33,132 nucleotides of DNA from assembly GCA_016212825.1 (NCBI GenBank), contig JACRDS010000109.1, positions 1-33,132 of the forward strand. The letters are read 5' to 3'. Source of the stretch: Elusimicrobiota bacterium (lineage in GTDB: Bacteria > Elusimicrobiota > Elusimicrobia > UBA1565 > UBA9628). Both the position numbers and the translations under genes were made by a program. The notes under the pieces are model-generated. The model saw only the letters and a program-made list of their open reading frames with translations. It did not search any database and was not told the origin of the DNA. Shown in pieces: positions 30,110 through 33,132 of the stretch (its first letter is position 1; the number at the start of each line of letters is the position of its first letter).

Positions 30110-31390
30110 ATGCCCCGAGCCATACCCGCCGCCGGCATCAATCTCTTCCAGTTCATCTACGTGCTCCTGGCCGAGTACGAGCGCCGCTCCGGCCTGCCCG
30201 CCCTCAATCTTTCTTTAGGGAACCCCGACGGCATCCCCCCCCAGGAGATCCTCGACCGCCAAGCCCAGTTCTGCCAGGACTCCGGCTACGACTTCCACAC
30301 CTACGCGGAGGACAAGGACCTCCTGGATTTCTGCGACGGCATGGTCGAGCTCCACGGCCGCATCCGGTTCAAGGAGCATTCCCATCTCAAGGCCACCCCC
30401 ATCGCAGGCATCAAGACCGCCACGGCGCTGGTCCCCCTGGCCTGCGGCCTGCACCTGCCGGACAAGCGCCGCCGCAGCCGCTTCGTCATGGCCTCCAACC
30501 TCCCGGCCTACGACGTCTCCGGCACCTGGGCCGACTCATATCTGGGCGCCAAGCGCGTGGTCTGGCCCCTGTATTCCACGGAGAACATGCGCCTGTGCCT
30601 GGCCCACCTGGAGACCGCTCTGCGCAAAGCCAAGGTCAAGAGGCCCGACCTCATCTTCGTCATCCGGCCCGGCAACCCGGCCTCGGTCGGGGCCAGCGCC
30701 AGCGAATGGGAAGCTGTCATCCAGTTCTGCCTGCAGCACAAGACCAGGCTCGTCAACGACGGCGCCTACGCCGGCCTCAGCGACGCCAGCCACGTCCCCC
30801 TGGCCGCCGTGGCCAAGGACACCCCGGACCTGGAGTGGCTCGAGCTCTACTCCGTGAGCAAATCCTTCTCCGACCCCGGAGCGCGCCTGGGCGCCGTGGT
30901 CGGCTCCAAGGACTTCGTGGAGGACTACATCACCATCAAGGGCAACACCGACTCCGGCCCCGCGCCCATGCTCATGGCCGCCTACGGCCGCTTCTTCGAG
31001 GACCGCGAAGCCGCGCGCAGGTCCATCGACTCACTCTACCGCCTCTACCGCAGCCGCCTCGACTACGTCATCTCCTCTTTCAAGAAAGCCGGCCTGCGCC
31101 AGGCCTGCGACACCAACGCCGGCTTCTTCACACTCTGGAAGGTCCCCCGCCAGGTCCTCGGCCAGGACCTCGCCGCCCTGGCGCGCCGGCAGGGCTTGGG
31201 CCTCCACGAAGCCTACAACCGTCTGGTCATCTCCGAGACCGGCATCGTGGGCGTGCACTTCCAGGGCTTCGGCCCGGGCGGCAAGCCCGAGCCTTTGGTG
31301 CGCTACGCCGTGTGCGCCGACGTCCTGAGCCGCAAGTTCCAGGCCCGCTTCGAGACCGAACTCTCCCGCCTCGAGCCGAAATACGATTGA
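30110..31390 (+). CDS. PLP-dependent aminotransferase, fold type I
   Basis: 426 residues. Aminotransferase class I/II features in order: ALNLSLGNPDGIPP near the N-terminus, PGNPAS with Asn189 (substrate carboxylate/PLP region), NDGAYAGLS with Asp217 and Tyr220, the PLP Schiff-base lysine Lys251 in SVSKSFSDPGARLG with Arg259 for phosphate, and a C-terminal small domain with FFTLWK and VRYAVC. It would transfer an amino group between an amino acid and a 2-oxo acid in the cytosol. Resemblance to LL-diaminopimelate or aspartate aminotransferases is general; PGNPAS in place of the usual NPTG leaves substrate open. It probably has its own promoter and precedes the sigma-factor operon by 54 nt. Confidence 0.87.
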   Translation: MPRAIPAAGINLFQFIYVLLAEYERRSGLPALNLSLGNPDGIPPQEILDRQAQFCQDSGYDFHTYAEDKDLLDFCDGMVELHGRIRFKEHSHLKATPIAGIKTATALVPLACGLHLPDKRRRSRFVMASNLPAYDVSGTWADSYLGAKRVVWPLYSTENMRLCLAHLETALRKAKVKRPDLIFVIRPGNPASVGASASEWEAVIQFCLQHKTRLVNDGAYAGLSDASHVPLAAVAKDTPDLEWLELYSVSKSFSDPGARLGAVVGSKDFVEDYITIKGNTDSGPAPMLMAAYGRFFEDREAARRSIDSLYRLYRSRLDYVISSFKKAGLRQACDTNAGFFTLWKVPRQVLGQDLAALARRQGLGLHEAYNRLVISETGIVGVHFQGFGPGGKPEPLVRYAVCADVLSRKFQARFETELSRLEPKYD

Positions 31391-31444
31391 CCCCCCCTGC
31401 AATAAAAACCGGGCTCGGCCGTTATATCTGTTGAGGACGCATCG

Positions 31445-31981
31445 GTGGACGACCAGCAGATAGCGGCCGGCATCCGAGCCAAAGACGCCGAAGCCTTCCG
31501 TGAGCTGGTCGAGCGCCACGGCCCGGGCCTGTACAGCTTCCTCGTGTACCGGCTGGGCGACAGGACGGAAGCCGACGACGCCTACGCGGAAGTCATGATG
31601 AAGATCTGGCAGAACGCAGAGAGATATCAAGAGAGCGGCCGGCTCAAGGCCTGGCTCTACACCATCGCGCACCGCACCGCCCTGGACCGCCTGCGCAAGA
31701 AGAGCGACCCGGCCCTGACCGAAGCCCTGGAGGACCGGGCCATCTCCGCGGAGCCCGGCCCGGAGCGGGAAGCCGAGAGCCGGCAGGTCTCCCAGCGTTT
31801 CCGGGAAGCCCTGGCCGACTTGCCCGAGGCTCAGCGCGAGGTCTTCCTGATGCGCGAGTACTCCGGCCTCTCCTTCGCAGAGATCGCCGCGGCCCTGGGC
31901 TGCCCGCTGGGCACGGCCCTGGCCCGCATGCGCTACGCCGTCTTGAAGCTGCGCAAGGGATTGGAGGAGTTCCATGCATGA
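31445..31981 (+). CDS. ECF-type RNA polymerase sigma factor
   Basis: 178 residues from a GTG, with TTGAGGA about 10 nt upstream as ribosome binding site. Region 2 (about 15-85) has AFRELVERHGPGLYSFLVYRL, DDAYAEVMMKIWQ and LKAWLYTIAHRTALDRLRK. Region 4 (about 118-172) has LADLPEAQREVFLMREYSGLSFAEIAAALGCPLGTALARMRYAVLKLR, with a clear helix-turn-helix. There is no region 3, so it is an ECF (group IV) sigma factor. It overlaps the next gene by 8 nt (ATGCATGA), and that gene looks like its membrane anti-sigma factor, so it likely answers an envelope signal. I found no convincing autoregulated promoter. Confidence 0.93.
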   Translation: MDDQQIAAGIRAKDAEAFRELVERHGPGLYSFLVYRLGDRTEADDAYAEVMMKIWQNAERYQESGRLKAWLYTIAHRTALDRLRKKSDPALTEALEDRAISAEPGPEREAESRQVSQRFREALADLPEAQREVFLMREYSGLSFAEIAAALGCPLGTALARMRYAVLKLRKGLEEFHA

Positions 31982-32402
31982 CGAGAGGCACGAAGAGCGC
32001 TGCCTGCTCGACGGCTCCGGCATAGAGGGCTGCGCCGAGTGCCGCGCCTTCCTGGCCGCGATGGAAGCGGCCTCGGACTCGGCCCGGCGCGCCGCGCTCG
32101 AACCCCCGGCCTGGCTCGACGCCCAGGTCCTCGGCGGCAGAGCCTCCCGGCCGCGCTGGTCCTGGGTCGGGGCCAGCCTGGCCGCCGCCTGCGCGGCCGC
32201 GGCCCTGGTGGTCATCCCCACTCTCAGGGTGCCGCCCAATCTCAGCTGGACCAACGGCATCGAGAAGGACCTGGCGCGCATGGACAAGGAGCTCGCCGAC
32301 ATCTCCAAGCAGGTGGCCGTGGATTCGGAGGCCATCGAATTCTATCAGGACCTCGACCGCATCGAAAGGATGGCGCAGAGCCTCAAGCAGCAGAAACTCT
32401 AG
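31974..32402 (+). CDS. Probable membrane anti-sigma factor
   Basis: 142 residues. The short N-terminal cytoplasmic part carries GCAEC (20-24) after an earlier His (His2, His6) and Cys10, reminiscent of a ZAS-type zinc motif (H-x3-C-x2-C) but not a perfect match. One membrane helix is at about 64-82 (WVGASLAAACAAAALVVIP). The periplasmic part (about 95-140) is helical and probably coiled coil (IEKDLARMDKELADISKQV...). Position, overlap with the ECF sigma gene and topology all fit an anti-sigma factor that holds the sigma factor at the membrane. It could bind the helical periplasmic protein encoded next. Confidence 0.78.
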   Translation: MHDERHEERCLLDGSGIEGCAECRAFLAAMEAASDSARRAALEPPAWLDAQVLGGRASRPRWSWVGASLAAACAAAALVVIPTLRVPPNLSWTNGIEKDLARMDKELADISKQVAVDSEAIEFYQDLDRIERMAQSLKQQKL

Positions 32403-32412
32403 GGAGGACAAC

Positions 32413-33048
32413 ATGAAAAAGTGGACACTGGCCGTGGCGTCTATGCTGATCCTGTCGCTGGCCGGCTCGGCCTTCGCGCAGAAGCCGCCGAAGGCTCCGA
32501 GGCACGTCCCGGACGAGCAGGAGATGGAAGAGCCGGACGAAGGCCAGATGGCCCCCAGGCCGGGAATGCCTCCCAGAGGCCCCATGGGACCCGGGATGGA
32601 GGAGCGCAATCCCGCGGTGGAGAAGGAGGCCATGGACTACCTCAAGAAGCAGGTCCCGGGCATCGAAGAGGACATCGAGAAGATGCAGCAGGACAAGCCC
32701 GAGGCCTTCCACAAGATGTTCCGGGGCTACATGTTCGCCTACCACAAGCCCGAGCTGCGCGACAAGGTCATCAGCAAGATCAAGTCGGACTTCCAGGTGC
32801 GCCGCCTGGTCAGGGCCGTGCGCCAGGCCAAGGGCGCGGAGAAGGACAAGTTCAAGGTGGACCTGGAGAAGGCCCTCTCCGAGCAGTTCGACAACAACCT
32901 GGAACGCATGGAGTTCAAGCTCAAGAAGATGCAGGAGGGGATCGCGGACCTCAAGACCCGCATCGACAAGCGCCGCTCGCTCAAGAGCGACATCGTCAAG
33001 AAGCGGCTGGGCGAGCTGACCGGGGAGACGGAGACCTGGGACTGGTGA
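32413..33048 (+). CDS. Periplasmic helical protein, CpxP/ZraP-like in style
   Basis: 211 residues with a strong Shine-Dalgarno (GGGAGGACAAC before the ATG). A signal peptide (MKKWTLAVASMLILSLAGSAFA, cleavage near 22) is followed by a Pro/Met-rich acidic segment (about 40-65, RPGMPPRGPMGPGMEE) and a long charged helical region to the end (MEFKLKKMQEGIADLKTRIDKRRS). This looks like the Spy/CpxP/ZraP-like periplasmic chaperone or metal-sensor style, but the LTxxQ motif is not evident, so family membership is unproven. As third gene of the sigma/anti-sigma operon it may feed envelope or metal status to the anti-sigma factor. Confidence 0.72.
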   Translation: MKKWTLAVASMLILSLAGSAFAQKPPKAPRHVPDEQEMEEPDEGQMAPRPGMPPRGPMGPGMEERNPAVEKEAMDYLKKQVPGIEEDIEKMQQDKPEAFHKMFRGYMFAYHKPELRDKVISKIKSDFQVRRLVRAVRQAKGAEKDKFKVDLEKALSEQFDNNLERMEFKLKKMQEGIADLKTRIDKRRSLKSDIVKKRLGELTGETETWDW

Positions 33049-33066
33049 TTGGCAATCCGTAGAATG

Positions 33067-33126
33067 GCGCGGCATCCCCTACGGGGGTGCCGCGCAACCG
33101 CCGGCCCCTATGAGGGGCCGGCGGTT
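33067..33126 (+). terminator. Two consecutive strong hairpins after the sigma-factor operon
   Basis: Hairpin 1: GCGCGGCATCCCC-TAC-GGGGGTGCCGCGC (33067-33095), 13 pairs with one G-U. Hairpin 2: AACCGCCGGCCCC-TATGA-GGGGCCGGCGGTT (33096-33126), 13 perfect pairs, directly adjacent. The window ends 6 nt later (CCGTTA), so any T tract cannot be judged. Confidence 0.65.
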
Positions 33127-33132
33127 CCGTTA

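Noticed and set aside
1-33132. CRISPR arrays, tRNA or rRNA genes
   Set aside because: No regularly spaced repeats, no cloverleaf-like sequence with a TTC-containing T-loop, and no rRNA-like stretch was recognised by eye.

Overview
The window is GC-rich bacterial DNA with dense, overlapping genes and short intergenic gaps. Three things make a member of Elusimicrobiota, probably an environmental lineage capable of aerobic respiration, my best guess: an alternative complex III plus caa3 oxidase operon, several GYF/zinc-ribbon/TPR-kinase type proteins, and a secreted-looking Lon-like protease with a long low-complexity N-terminus. That assignment is inference from gene style and family content. 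No rRNA or taxonomic marker is present.

Layout. The left edge (2-130) holds the tail of an IS4-type transposase. A mixed block follows: an FMN-dependent azoreductase-like enzyme (-), a secreted seven-repeat WD40 protein (-), a CDP-alcohol phosphotransferase with a degenerate N-terminal domain (+), a GYF-like/zinc-ribbon/membrane protein (+), a coiled-coil membrane protein (-), an HtpX-type M48 protease (-), a TPR-membrane-Ser/Thr kinase (-) and a GGDEF diguanylate cyclase (-).

From 23509 down to 9980 on the minus strand runs one respiratory operon: actA (pentaheme cytochrome), a hidden 58-codon ORF, actB, actC, an actD-actE fusion, actF, an extra membrane cytochrome c, a SCO copper chaperone, coxA, coxC, a doubtful 62-codon ORF, caa3 subunit IV, coxB with a fused cytochrome c, and ctaB (heme O synthase). 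Start and stop codons overlap at most junctions. Together these genes encode a quinol:cytochrome c oxidoreductase (ACIII), a type A2 caa3 oxygen reductase and part of the copper/heme assembly machinery, so electrons would pass from quinol through haem proteins to O2.

Rightward lies a minus-strand block: a Lon-like protease with a signal peptide and an internal tandem duplication, a small secreted protein, TrmL, an alpha/beta hydrolase, and a second esterase broken by a frameshift. The right end is a plus-strand block: a 60-codon Cys/His ORF, a fold-type I aminotransferase, and an ECF sigma factor / anti-sigma-like / periplasmic protein operon ending in two strong hairpins.

Main unusual points: the untracked 58-aa ORF between actA and actB; the duplicated module and signal peptide in the Lon-like protease; many promoters whose -10 box lies only 6-12 nt before the start codon, suggesting leaderless mRNAs; a divergent promoter built as an inverted repeat; and a dispersed GTGAAAACCAGGYACC repeat, one copy of it beside several palindromes inside the respiratory operon. 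I saw no CRISPR array, tRNA or rRNA, and there is no gene-free stretch over 300 bases.
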